Part shown: positions 1-9,592 of the stretch, in pieces | Numbering within the stretch: the stretch's first letter is position 1 | Layout of the letters: every line of letters begins with the position of its first letter | DNA from: Chionoecetes opilio | Lineage: Eukaryota > Arthropoda > Malacostraca > Decapoda > Majidae | Assembly (NCBI GenBank): GCA_016584305.1 | Contig: JACEEZ010014051.1 | Coordinates: forward strand, 15,001-79,000 | DNA: 64,000 nucleotides | Direction: 5' to 3' | Notes under the pieces: model-generated | The model's database searches: none | Told to the model about the DNA's origin: nothing | Seen by the model: the letters and a program-made list of their open reading frames with translations, nothing else | Translations under genes and position numbers: made by a program

Positions 1-1765
1 TCATACTATTGTGTTGACAGAATTTTGAAAAAACTTTAACGATATAAAAATTATATAATAAACTGTATAATTAACGATAAAAAAAATCCCACCGCAAAAC
101 TACAAGAAAGTTATCTATTTGAAAAGAAATTATATTTACTCCTACTTAAGTAGTAGGTCACTTGGTTAATTCCCTGGGCACGTTAGATTAATATTAATAT
201 TAGATTGGTCTTGGTAGTCGTGGTCGGTACGAGGGGTTATACCGAAACAAGGCTTGGACTCTCTTGGAAGTGTGGGGAATTATTGCCCTAACTCAGAATA
301 ATCACCTGGGTTTTCATAATAACACAAGAACTATATTTGTAAATGATATCCTATTTATTTTTGGAAACATGGTAAGTCTCTCACTTGAGATCATCTTCAG
401 CATATAAGGGTTAACACTATACCGAGAAAACTCTACTCGGAAATACGAAGCTTGACTTCACACCCTGACGTAGGAATTTTCCTAAGTTATGAGATAAAGC
501 TCTAATGAGCATAAATCTCCTTCACTGGAATTACCCTTCAGGGAATTGCCCTACACTAGGTAACATACCCCTTAATATTTATAAATCACACATGGAAGAT
601 AGGTATCTGGTAGAGAAAGAAAATGGCGAGACAGTGTTGTCTGTGTTCCAGTAAGACCATGTGGCCGTTTGGAGGTTTCGCGTCAAGACCTTGAGGAGCG
701 CGGAGAGAACACTCCGTTAATATCACTTATAAGGATGGGCGGAATATCTATGACTTAGTGACACTGAACTGTACCTATATATTTATATAGAAATATATAG
801 ATGGAATATACTAGGGGAGAAAAACCACCGGAGCCCGGGGCAGATGTCTTACCTTGAGGAGCGCGGAGAGAACACTAACTCGTGCCCTGCGGGCCTTCCG
901 CACCAAGAAAAAAGGGAACTTGTTTGGAAAGTCTCACCGTGACCTTAAATAAACAACTTATAATCCCGAACCAACTATTTAAGTAATGGAACCTCGCGTA
1001 TCCCCCGAAGAGGCCGTCCCTAATACAAACTGGCTACTTTGATATAAGAGAATTTAATGTGTGGTCTAAGGTTCACGAAGGTTGGTTTTATATGTAATAT
1101 CGACAATCCGAACACCTGTTTCAGAGTGGAGTGGTATGGAAATCGTGTTTAGAACTTTAGTAGGCTTTTATTTTAGCGTGTATCATTATTACACCGCCCA
1201 TATATGACCATAACCGATAACGATAGGGATTGTTTTGAAAGACGTTAAGACTCTGGGAGATTTTCTTGGTCTGCCCAGATAACTGGGGAAAGATAAAAAG
1301 ATCTGGCATCATTAGTTATCACTGATCGCAGAATAATTATCCCACGAATTTTGACTCGCATACGGCATGTGAGGGAGAGAGAGGGTGTGAAAGAATGAAG
1401 GAGAAAATGGCGACAAAAGGAAAGAAGAATGAAACAAAATGGTGGTTTCGGAAGAGGTGATGACTCACCCGTGAAACAAAGAGAAAAAATTAACTACTGA
1501 CAAGACATAGCTCGGGAATTTCATAATAATAATTGTTCCTACTATTTCCCGAATAATGGGCATTACACTATTGCTGTGAAGACCATTTTGATGTATTATT
1601 AATATATGTACTTGTGCATGGATTAGTAACTTGCAAATGATATGTAGCTGTGGGGCTTTAGCTGAGCTGTGATAAGTTGCGGGAGTGGTATGCAGTATGC
1701 AAGGCTTTTGAGGTAGGTATGAGACAGGCTAGGTTTTTCATGTTATGTATACAACACGCAGTGAG
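1..1765. other. Noncoding stretch, no gene seen
   Basis: AT-rich sequence without a convincing open frame, splice-flanked exon or recognisable repeat apart from the short direct repeat listed separately. Purine-rich text lies near 1370-1440. It could be an intron or intergenic DNA. Confidence 0.5.
688..876. repeat. 26-bp direct repeat pair
   Basis: The same 26 bases, built around the motif gaggagcgcggagagaac, occur at 688-713 and 851-876, 163 bp apart, in otherwise unrelated AT-rich sequence. The GC-rich repeat stands out from its surroundings. Function unknown. Confidence 0.6.
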
Positions 1766-1767
1766 TT

Positions 1768-2090
1768 AGGTAAAATTCTAGAGTCCTTTCCCGCCCTTAT
1801 TAGAGTGTTTTTTCCTCCAGACCTTCACAGATCCCTTCAGATACCTCTAAACTGTAATTATAAAGGGGGGGAGATGCCCCCTTCACCCCCCTCCCCTCCT
1901 TAACGACACCCCTGGGCCCCTCAAAAATATAATATATTTAATATTACTAATCTAACCTCACTATAACCTAACCTAACCTAACCTAATCTCACTAATAACC
2001 TCATAGCGAGACCCCCCAAAAAAAAATAATTACTAAGCTAACCTATCCTTGTAAAATTATAGTTATATTTTACTAACCTAACTAACCTTA
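1768..2090. mobile_element. Partial TTAGG-cored MITE (family D)
   Basis: The left part matches the ends of the complete element at 35091-35543 (shared motifs tttcccgcccttattag and cagatcccttcagatacct), followed by a CCTAA-repeat core. The right terminal inverted repeat is missing. A third copy with a SINE inside lies at 60912-61430. Noncoding and non-autonomous. Confidence 0.65.
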
Positions 2091-2093
2091 CTA

Positions 2094-2515
2094 ACTTGCA
2101 TTACCCCTACTACCGCAAGATGACCAGTAATCCTCCTTCAAGTGATGTAGTAGGTCTTCACTGTGTTTGTGAATATGTAAGTTGTAGTTTATAAGGAAAA
2201 AGTGGATAGACAGAGATAAGTGGCCCGTGACACTAGGCAAGTGATGACTTCTGGGATCGGCATTCCTTATAGGGAGCTTAAATGAACCTGCAATGTCTTG
2301 TATAGCTAGACAGATAGACGAACTCATAGAGGAACAGGTAGAAATGTATGGTTAGTAAAGGTTGTAGTGGTGAGTAGAGTGACGAAGGGTGTATGTTTTG
2401 CTTATGTGGGGAAAGAAAACCATACATTTCTACCTGTTCCTCTATGAGTTCGTCTATCTGTCTAGCTGTACATCTCATTGCAGGCTCATTTAAGCTCCCT
2501 ATAAGGAATGCTATA
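2094..2515. repeat. Interspersed repeat with 94-bp inverted arms
   Basis: Two nearly perfect inverted arms (2260-2353 and 2418-2511) are separated by 64 bp. The arms include tctacctgttcctctatgag. The left half (from 2094) is about 80% similar by eye, in reverse orientation, to 22240-22482, so this is a dispersed family. No coding capacity is apparent. Confidence 0.65.
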
Positions 2516-2570
2516 TAGTATTCAAGGAAGTAGTAGCGAGTAGTGAGTAGTATAGTAGCAAGGAAAGTAT

Positions 2571-2794
2571 GGTAAACTCTGGAACTCTCTTCCTGTTTCT
2601 ATTTTTCCCTCTTCCAATGACTTAATTTTTTCGAGAGGAGTGACAAGACACCTCCCGAACTAAATTGGCCCACCCCTCTTTATTTTTATTCGCTTACTGT
2701 CTTCTTTATAGGGACTGGCAACTAAACGGCCTTTGTGTTACCTATTTTTGTTGTGCCCTTGGCCAGTCCTTTGTGATATAAAAAAAAAAAAAAA
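2571..2794 (+). mobile_element. 3' end of a jockey-like LINE with poly(A)
   Basis: This is the last part of the reverse-transcriptase ORF and the 3' UTR of the LINE family seen more fully at 13415-14628, 29270-30141 and 61757-62369, ending in an A-tract at 2780-2794. It is 5'-truncated, as usual for LINEs. It forms the left edge of the zinc-finger duplicon (copy A). Confidence 0.7.
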
Positions 2795-3517
2795 GTATGG
2801 GAGCTCCTGTATTTGCCTCAATGATTACTTTTGTTCAGGTGTAACAACTCCAACTGTTATTAATTCTACTCATGGTGCTTTATCTATAACTATTTCCATC
2901 GTGTTTGAGTTCCTTTTTACCCATTGCCATAATGACACTAGCTACCCCATTTTTATTCCAATTTCTGCCTTATTGTGTTAATTCCTTCATATTTAGGGGA
3001 ATGTTCACACTAGTATACCATGTTTCATCTTTCCAGGATACTTTGATCATTCTATGGAAAAACCTGCATGAAATAGACACAGGTGGAAATATTTATAGCC
3101 TCGTTTTTTCTATCTTCGTCGCATCGTCTTGTATATTTGTAGACAATTTGGACTTGTCTTTTAATACAGTTGTCATCACTTATCCTGCGGCTGTCCAATG
3201 ATGACGAGACAGAGTAAGGTTTATGCGATATAAATATATGTGACCTGCAGAAAATAGGAGTGTAACTTATGCGTGGAAAGACTATTTTTTAAGGCAATCA
3301 ACAGAGAAACCTATAAAATTCAGGATACATTTATTAAAAGTCACACGTGCACTGCCAACCCAACAACTGCTGGGGCCATTACTCCCTCACAAAACACAAG
3401 GGCACGGCTGCCACCACACATGTAACACACTGCCCACCACCACCACCACCCACTGTCACACAGGACACACTCCCACAGGCACGGGTACAATAACACTTGA
3501 CCACACAACACACCACC
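2795..3517 (-). other. 3' flank/3' UTR of zinc-finger copy A
   Basis: This block follows the LINE poly(A) tract and runs to the zinc-finger stop codon. It is repeated with small differences at 14629-15340, so it belongs to the duplicated unit. On the minus strand it would hold the zinc-finger 3' UTR, including the AATAAA at 3330-3335. The plus-strand open frames here are short and not supported by similarity. Confidence 0.5.
3330..3335 (-). promoter_or_regulatory. Polyadenylation signal AATAAA (zinc-finger copy A)
   Basis: The minus strand reads AATAAA about 180 bp downstream of the zinc-finger stop codon. The same signal is kept in copy B at 15157-15162; copy C has lost it because its 3' flank was replaced by LINE sequence. 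Confidence 0.45.
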
Positions 3518-4291
3518 TCAAAAGTGGATCTTCATGTGCTTGGCAATATCACTCTTTGTCTTGAAACACTTGCTACAAATATCACACTTGAACTCCCTCA
3601 AGCCAGTGTGTCTAAAGGTGTGTTGGTTGAGTTCAGAACTGGTATAAAACCTTTTCCCACACTCTAAACATTCATAATTCTTAACACCACTGTGTGTCAG
3701 GGTGTGTGTGGTGAGGGAACTCTTTTGAGTGAACATTTTCCCACACTCTAAACATTCATAATTCTTAAAACCACTGTGTGTCAGGGTGTGTTTGGTGAGG
3801 TCACCTTTTGTATTAAATCTTTTACCACACACTAGACATTCATAATTTTTAACACCACTGTGTGTCAGGGTGTGTGTGGTGAGGTGACTCTTTGTAGTAA
3901 ATCTTTTACCACACACTAGACATTCATAATTTTTAACACCACTGTGTGTCAGGGTATGTGTGGTGAGGTGACTCTTTGTAGTAAATCTTTTACCACACAC
4001 TAGACATTCATAATTTTTAACACCAATGTGTGTCAGGGTGTGTGTGGTGAGGGAACTCTTTCGAGTAAATTTTTTCCCACACTCCAGACATTCATAATTC
4101 TTAACACCACTGTGTGTTACGGAATGTCTCTCAAGCTCACTCTTGCATTTGAATGTTTTGTCACACTGCTGGCACTTCAGCTCACTGTGTGCCTTGTGGC
4201 CTGAGCTGCCTGCCTCCAGGTGATTCTTGCCATCACACCTGTGCCTCCCCACACCTGAGGCAGACTGATCCTGCTGCTCCCGGCCACTCAT
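3518..4291 (-). CDS. C2H2 zinc-finger protein, copy A (8 fingers)
   Basis: Predicted nuclear DNA-binding protein of about 257 residues, read from the ATG at 4291 (MSGREQQDQ...). A Ser/Gly-rich N-terminus of about 50 residues is followed by eight tandem C2H2 fingers; the first (LKCQQCDKTFK...) and last (FKCDICSKCFK...) differ from the middle ones, which share YECLxCGKxF. Linkers are SGVKNYE, not the common TGEKPY. Fingers 3 and 4 are identical, a recent 84-bp duplication. The frame stays open upstream to about 4434, where a ttgcag acceptor (4435-4436) suggests that the coding exon may begin before the ATG. Paralogues at 15206-16114 and 30150-31007 share the duplicated surroundings. No KRAB or ZAD domain is seen. 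Targets unknown. Confidence 0.75.
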   Translation of the reverse strand: MSGREQQDQSASGVGRHRCDGKNHLEAGSSGHKAHSELKCQQCDKTFKCKSELERHSVTHSGVKNYECLECGKKFTRKSSLTTHTLTHIGVKNYECLVCGKRFTTKSHLTTHTLTHSGVKNYECLVCGKRFTTKSHLTTHTLTHSGVKNYECLVCGKRFNTKGDLTKHTLTHSGFKNYECLECGKMFTQKSSLTTHTLTHSGVKNYECLECGKRFYTSSELNQHTFRHTGLREFKCDICSKCFKTKSDIAKHMKIHF

Positions 4292-4611
4292 GCTGCTGCC
4301 CGGCCCCACAGCCTCCACCGCAGCAATACTCTCGCCAGGACGCGACGGCCGGTCCTGCGGGAACCCTCGGGGATGCCGGAGCGAGCCAGATCAGTGCCGG
4401 GCGGAGCAGCCGGCTTGGACTGTGACCTCAGCACCTGCAACAGTGGTGACAGTCAGCACACAGAGAGCCACGCGCTGCCCTGACACTCTGCTCCTGCCTG
4501 CGGGGCCCACACCCTGCTTCCTGCCTCACTCACACCACACTTGGCAAGGCCTCCTCTCACTCCTCCTCCTCCTGAAAGGGGAGCTGAATAACTGGATTAA
4601 TAGGGTGAAAA
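4292..4611 (-). other. GC-rich 5' region of zinc-finger copy A
   Basis: GC-rich sequence immediately upstream of the zinc-finger ATG, conserved in copies B and C. It contains a candidate 3' splice site (ttgcag, read on the minus strand, 4435-4440). Between the exon and the neighbouring LINE fragment there are only about 300 bp, so any promoter must be here or inside the LINE-derived sequence. Confidence 0.4.
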
Positions 4612-5125
4612 AAGGACGTGTTGAAGAAAATGAATGATGAGGAGGAAGAGACAAGACTTGAAGATGAAGTGGAAGAAGTAGTAAGATTGGGACCTTATGC
4701 AGAAGGAAGAGATAGACCAATAAAACTAATATTGAAATGGCAGACTGCAACCGAGGAGATCCTGGCGAGAGCTTTTGGGCCGAGGTCAACGGATGATGAC
4801 AGGGAGGTGGATGCAAAACAAGCAGTGAAGGAAGAGCAAAGGAAAAAGTTCAGGAAATGAAAGAGGAAGTAAGGCAGAAAAATGAAGAAAGAATGGAGGC
4901 AGAGAAAGCAACATTTTTTAAGGTAGTATTAGATGAATGGCTGAGAAAATTATATATAAAGAAAAAAGACTAAAGGAAAATGTTATAGGTAAGGAAACAT
5001 GTTGTATAAAAGGACTGGCAGTGATGTACACAAACACAGATGGGATAATACCAAGCAGGCGGGAACTAAGAGATTATTTATTAACTAAAGATCCCGACGT
5101 GGTGTCTAACAAACGCAATGATTAG
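4612..5125 (+). pseudogene. LINE fragment: ORF1 end and endonuclease start
   Basis: The first open segment encodes an acidic, Lys/Glu-rich ORF1 tail (motif LGPYAEGRDRPIKL). A second segment from 4937 begins the ORF2 apurinic-type endonuclease (KGLAVMYTNTDGIIPSRREL, the Asn-containing first motif) and then decays. The same pieces recur at 16430-16743 and 31330-31740, always head-to-head with a zinc-finger copy, so the LINE was present before the locus duplicated. Dead fragment. Confidence 0.65.
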
Positions 5126-5288
5126 CACTACTTGTGTTAATAAACATACTAAAGTATCCACAAAAGTATCACGTATCATATGTATCATAAAACACACTTA
5201 AGTATCCACAGAATAATACCAAAGAGTATTTTTAACCTTGTACTCACTTACCGGCTGAAAGTACCAATTTACCGAGAAATAATGGTAT
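5126..5288. other. Short noncoding junction
   Basis: AT-rich text with aagtatcca-type short repeats between the LINE fragment and the foldback element. Nothing else is seen. Confidence 0.4.
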
Positions 5289-6245
5289 TATTCTAGTGTT
5301 TGCCCATACTCCCCCTCTCCCACAAAACAAGCTTGGGGACCTGGAGAATGTGGGATATTTGGCTGGGGTACAAAATATGCGTCGCAACCATATAGTTTTT
5401 GAGTAAGGAGTGTTGAAAAAATTCCCTGGATCTAGGGAAAAATTAATTGGATTTCTTCTGAGTCCAGAGACGTGTGAACCTGACGATCCTCACAGAATGA
5501 TGACCGAAGTGTCGAGAACCCCCCCCAACCCCCCGCTAGGAGGTTAGGTTAGGGTAGGTTAGGTTAGGTTAGGTTAGCTTAGGTTAGCTTAGGTTATCGG
5601 TGGGTCAAGCTTCCCGTTAGGTTAGGTTAATTTTGGTTAGGCAAATTTCTCTAGATATAAGGAAACTACCCTAGATCTAGGAAATTTGGTAAATTTCTAG
5701 TGTTTGCCCATACTCTCCCACTTCCCCCAAACACGTTTTGGGACCTGTGGGAATGCGGGGGTTTTGGGTGGGGAACAAATAAAGCGTCGGAAACACGTAA
5801 TTTAAGAGTTGTGTAGGGGGGTAAAATTTCCCTAGATCTAGGGTAACTTCCTTATATCTAGAGAAATTTGCCTAACCAAAATTAACCTAACCTAGCGGGG
5901 GGCTTGACCCACCGATAACCTAACCTAACCAAATATAACCTAACCTAACAAAATATAACCTACCCTAACCTAACAAAATATAACCTAACCTCCTAGCGGG
6001 GGGTTGGGGGGGTTCTCGACACTTCGGTCATCATTCTGTGAGGATCGTCAGGCTCACACGTCTCTGGACTCAGAAGAAATCCAATGAATTTTCCCTAGAT
6101 CTAGGAAATTTTTTCAACACCCCTAACTCAAAAACTATGTGGTTGCGACGCATATTTTGTACCCCAGCCAAATATCCCGCATTCCCCCAGGTCCTCAAGC
6201 TTGTTTTGTGGGAGAGGGGGAGTGTGGGCAAACACTAGAATAATA
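5289..6245. mobile_element. TTAGG-cored foldback elements (family A), one truncated and one full
   Basis: Terminal inverted repeats of roughly 200 bp (outer motif ctagtgtttgcccatactc and its complement at the right) flank cores of (TTAGG)n / (CCTAA)n. The first unit is cut at about 5697, where the second begins. Other copies lie at 16946-17190, 17255-17820, 35867-36450 and 57290-57805. Apparent open frames in the arms are noncoding shadows. Non-autonomous; the transposase source is unknown. Confidence 0.7.
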
Positions 6246-6362
6246 CCGAAAAAGCACCTATATTGTAGGCCAGGAAAAATTAGTCGGTTCTGAAAACGAC
6301 CGCGAAATTTGCCAATAACCAAAAAACTAATAAGGGCCAAAAAGCAGCAGTGTNACCAACCT
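6246..6362. mobile_element. Half of a family-C MITE; ambiguous base at 6354
   Basis: The text (ctgaaaacgaccgcgaaat, cattgtaggcca-like) matches one arm of the complete inverted-repeat element at 36846-37215. It ends at an N (6354), which may mark a small assembly problem next to the TTAGG tandem array. Confidence 0.5.
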
Positions 6363-6364
6363 AA

Positions 6365-6765
6365 GTTATGAAACCTAACCTAACCTTATAGGTTTTAATG
6401 AAACCTAACCACAAAGTATACCTAACCTAACCTAACCATAAAGTACCTAACCTAACCTAACCTAACCACAAAGTATACCTAACCTAACCTAACCACAAAG
6501 TATACCTAACCTAACCACAAAGTATACCTAACCTAACCACAAAGTATACCTAACCTAACCTAACCACAAAGTATACCTAACCTAACCACAAAGTATACCT
6601 AACCTAACCACAAAGTATACCTAACCTAACCTAACCACAAAGTATACCTAACCTAACCTAACCACAAAGTATACCTAACCTAACCTAACCACAAAGTATA
6701 CCTAACCTAACCTAACCTAACTTAACCTTAACCACAAAGTATACCTAACCTTAACACTCTTACCT
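6365..6765. repeat. Compound CCTAA tandem array
   Basis: About fifteen units combine one to three CCTAA telomere-type motifs with the spacer ccacaaagtatacc, giving units of about 22 or 27 bp. The spacer is nearly invariant while the CCTAA count varies. This is an interstitial telomere-like minisatellite. Confidence 0.85.
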
Positions 6766-7061
6766 ACTGAGGTGGTGGGCTTGCCGAATTTACTCTCATC
6801 AATTTCCACCACTATCCCCGGGCCACCGATTGGCTGCTGGTCGTCCAGCCACTTTTCGCACACCTCACCACAGAAGCTCTTCCAGTCCACCACTGTCTTT
6901 TCAGCGAGGCCAAAGTTTGTCTGGAAGTATTGCAGAGTATAAAACTTCCGCAAGAAGGCGTTTATAAAAAGTAAGTTCACACTTGGGGACACTTTCACTT
7001 TTTCCAGCCACGTTCCTTTCAAGCGTGAAGCAGTGGTGGAACAACCTCTACACTCCATCAT
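6764..7061 (-). pseudogene. Merlin/IS1595-type transposase exon fragment
   Basis: The translated segment holds VVEIDESKFGK near its end, the first catalytic-acid block of IS1595/ISXO2-like DDE transposases (Merlin transposons in animals), preceded by a Trp/Cys-containing helical region. On the minus strand the frame runs to ...TSVG and meets a strong donor (cctcagtag|gtaag; exon end 6764), so this is a spliced transposase exon. Frame is open from about 7061; no ATG is certain. The remaining catalytic residues are not in the window, and the sequence past the donor is CCTAA repeat. Could also be a domesticated gene exon, but a relic is likelier. Confidence 0.6.
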
Positions 7062-7495
7062 TTCAACTGACTAACTGAAGGGTGATACAAATTTTAGGAG
7101 CTTTGTTTTAATTAAGAGCCTATGATTGGCCGCATGGAAATTATAATAGCCTTTGATTGGCTATTATATTAGTGTGCCTGATTGGCCGAGGAAAAAAATT
7201 GCGTGCTTGTTATTGGCTAATTGTAGCTGCTCTGATTGGCTCCCCGCTAACGAGGTGTGAAATCTGTGAGTCACGAAAAATTTTCCTATTTCGCTTCACG
7301 GGCTCACTCGCCCTGGTCTGTGTCGTAGGTCGCTAGGTCGCAGGGTCAGTGTCGAAAAAGGGTTTGATGGAGGAGGGTGTGTCTGTCTTCCCTATAGACA
7401 ACAAAAGGATAATTTCAATATATACATCATTTTTTTATATTGAGCGCAAGTAGAGTAGTAGTGGACAGTATATTGAGCCAAAAAAATTACGGAAA
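7062..7495. other. Noncoding gap
   Basis: No gene or recognised repeat. It contains several CCAAT/ATTGG-type motifs (7118-7250), which could be promoter CCAAT boxes for the minus-strand transposase exon or subterminal repeats of its transposon. Confidence 0.35.
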
Positions 7496-7735
7496 ACATG
7501 AGTAATAAGGTCTGTAGCGAACGTGAAACTCTCCTCCATTATAACCAGCTTGTTTTGAGGGAGAGGGGGAGTATGGGCAAACACAAGAATGATACCGAAA
7601 AAACACCCATTGTAGGCCAGGAAAAATTAGTCGGTGTCTCTGAAAACGACCGCGAAATTCTCGTCCATTATAACCAAAACATTAATAACGGCGGGAAAGC
7701 ACTCTATAATTTTACCGAGAGCAGTAGTGCAGGCT
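7496..7735. mobile_element. Rearranged family-C/family-A MITE piece
   Basis: Arms of the family-C element (gaccgcgaaattctcgtcc, complement at 36860-36895) are joined to a family-A tip (gagagggggagtatgggc). It directly abuts the triplicated exon locus, as the family-C element does at 37215. Confidence 0.5.
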
Positions 7736-8335
7736 GACCAGTGTGAGTGGAGTAGCCCAAGGCACAGTTTTGTCCTGAGTAGCGAGTGAGTGAGTGAGTT
7801 TTTAGCGTTGCGAGTGAGAGGGGAGGTGTGGGTGGTGGTGTGTGTGTCGGGGATGGTGGTGTTGTGAGGAGGAACCCTAGGAGCCCTGGTGGTGATGTCC
7901 TGCCAGGCTATCACAGGCGTGGCAGCTGACCTGTCTCCTGGAGGAAGGCACAGGTGAGGCGGAGGACAGCGTGTTGGGCTGGACGCCTAAAGGTCAAAGG
8001 TGGTGACGTTCAGGGCGAGGAGTTGAGGGCGTGGTGGTGGGCGTGGACACTGCAGCAGCAAGTGTTAGGGAGGGCAGGATCCTGCACCAGGGGCAGGACA
8101 CAGACGCAGGCGGTGCAGGCCAATGGAACCCCCAGGCCAGTGTTGCGTCGCCTTGTTGATCAAGAGTCTGGCCTTACCAACGGCATCCCGTACGGACTAC
8201 TTGGCTCATTTTCTGTCTGTCTGTTATGTCGCATCCTTTATTTATCTTGGATAAATTTGTCAACAAATCCCCGCAATTTGAAGCCAGAGAAACGTCACAG
8301 CGGCCAATTAGTTCTGAGGGGGCATTTTCGAAGGG
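7736..8335 (+). repeat. Triplicated first-exon locus, copy 1
   Basis: About 430 bp here are repeated nearly identically at 17822-18250 and 37225-37598, and the following ~170 bp again at 18424-18660. The block contains GAGT repeats, a GT-rich tract, the exon listed separately and a following GC-rich intron-like part. Copy 1 lacks the 157-bp insertion found in copy 2 and so shows the empty site at about 8141-8152. Confidence 0.75.
7895..7953 (+). CDS. Putative first coding exon, copy 1
   Basis: ATG in ggtggtgATGt opens a 19-codon frame beginning MSCQAITGVAADLSP and ending GGRH with two bases over, followed by a good splice donor (ggcacag|gtgagg). The 59-bp exon and donor are identical in three places (7895, 18001, 37414), whereas the flanks carry differences. 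I do not recognise the protein. Downstream exons are not identifiable in the window. It could be a host gene's first exon carried in a duplication, or the 5' end of a repeat family. Confidence 0.35.
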
Positions 8336-9194
8336 GTTCTAAACTACACCTTCTTAGCGTCCTAAGAACTACTTAGTTATACCGGGCTAAGAAGACTACT
8401 AATGAAGCATTTTCGAACGTCTTCTTAGCCTCGTGTAAGGCCAACCCTTCTTAGCGCCACCACCTCTGCTGCAACCAATCAGCGCGCGCGACACAAGTTT
8501 GTCTGGGGCGGGAAATACGTCAACATCAACAACAGACTACAGGGGGAGAAGCCAGCAACGGAGGTAGTATCGCCAGCAACGACCTGCTCTCCGACTACCT
8601 AGATAGGGCTACTACTTATCCTTACTACGGAAGCTACAAAGCCTCCCTCGGTAGGTAGTAAACGCGTAGGAAGGCGCTGACTGGCTAAGGCGAGTAATGA
8701 CGTCATCAAGCTCATCAGTCACCAGCCAATGACAAACTGTTTTTAAAACTTCTCGACCAATCACAAGTCAGCGAGACATATTTCCGGGCAAGAATGGCAT
8801 GCCAGACTGCCTCTCCCCGCCTTCTGTCACCGTCATCTAAAACTAATTCTCGTTTTATTTGGAATGCTTGCGTTTTAAGGAGTTTTAATGTATCATATAG
8901 TAGTAAGATATATATAAGTCAGGAGCCTGTGTTGCTAGTGTTTTGGTGGTAAAATGTGGGTTAAAATAGTGAATATTTGTGTTATGGGGAAGCCCCGTGG
9001 CAAGAATTTTCTCCGTCACTCACTGCCCCGCCAGTCGCCTCATCATAACATTTTTAAATCACCCTTATTTATGATGACACACAGTGCTACATTGATTTAG
9101 ATAATGACACGTGTATATAACATCTCACCATAATCACTAAGTTGTATAATAACGAGTAATAAAACGTTTAATCCTGCCAAAACCTACCGTGGCG
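8336..9194. other. Unassigned sequence with one small open frame
   Basis: Contains cttcttagc-type motifs in both orientations (8340-8460), CCAAT and CG-rich parts, and a TATATAA box near 8910. About 65 bp downstream, an ATG at 8984 opens a 38-codon frame (MGKPRGKNFLRHSL...) ending at 9100. The arrangement resembles the end of a DNA transposon with a small gene, but no matching inverted terminus was found. Confidence 0.3.
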
Positions 9195-9214
9195 GAGGAG
9201 GTGGCGGCTCAGCC

Positions 9215-9565
9215 CGCCGCCTCTCAAAAGTTTTTAGTAAAAACCCGCCGTCATCCACCTTACCTGTCCCTTCCCTGAAGAAGACAGTCAGCTCCTACGC
9301 CGTGATAGCACCATAGGGTATCACCAGTGATCATAGGATTCCTCAAAGGGTCCTCGCTCCCCTACAAGTAATTACCAAGGAGTTTTCCCGGGCTGCGGAA
9401 TTGCGAATTTGGGGCGGGCGGCCGATTTCCGCCGCCCACAAAAACACTCCGTTATCAGCTGTACCTGTTCCTTCCTGAGAAGTCAGGTCAGCCCCCACGC
9501 CTGTGATAGCACCATAGGATATCACCAGGGATCATAGGATTCCTCAAGGGGTTCTCGCACCCCTA
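9215..9565. repeat. ~200-bp tandem duplication
   Basis: Two imperfect copies (about 9215-9365 and 9415-9565) share gtgatagcaccatagg, tcataggattcctcaa and the surrounding order. Noncoding. Confidence 0.65.
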
Positions 9566-9592
9566 CTAAATATTACCAAAGACGGGTCTATC

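Noticed and set aside
4153..4637. Plus-strand open frames opposite the zinc-finger 5' region (also 15979-16398 and 30869-31353)
   Set aside because: GC-rich shadows of the minus-strand gene; no start context, domain or splice support.
9343..9525. Minus-strand 60-codon frame
   Set aside because: It sits in a tandem noncoding duplication with no supporting features.
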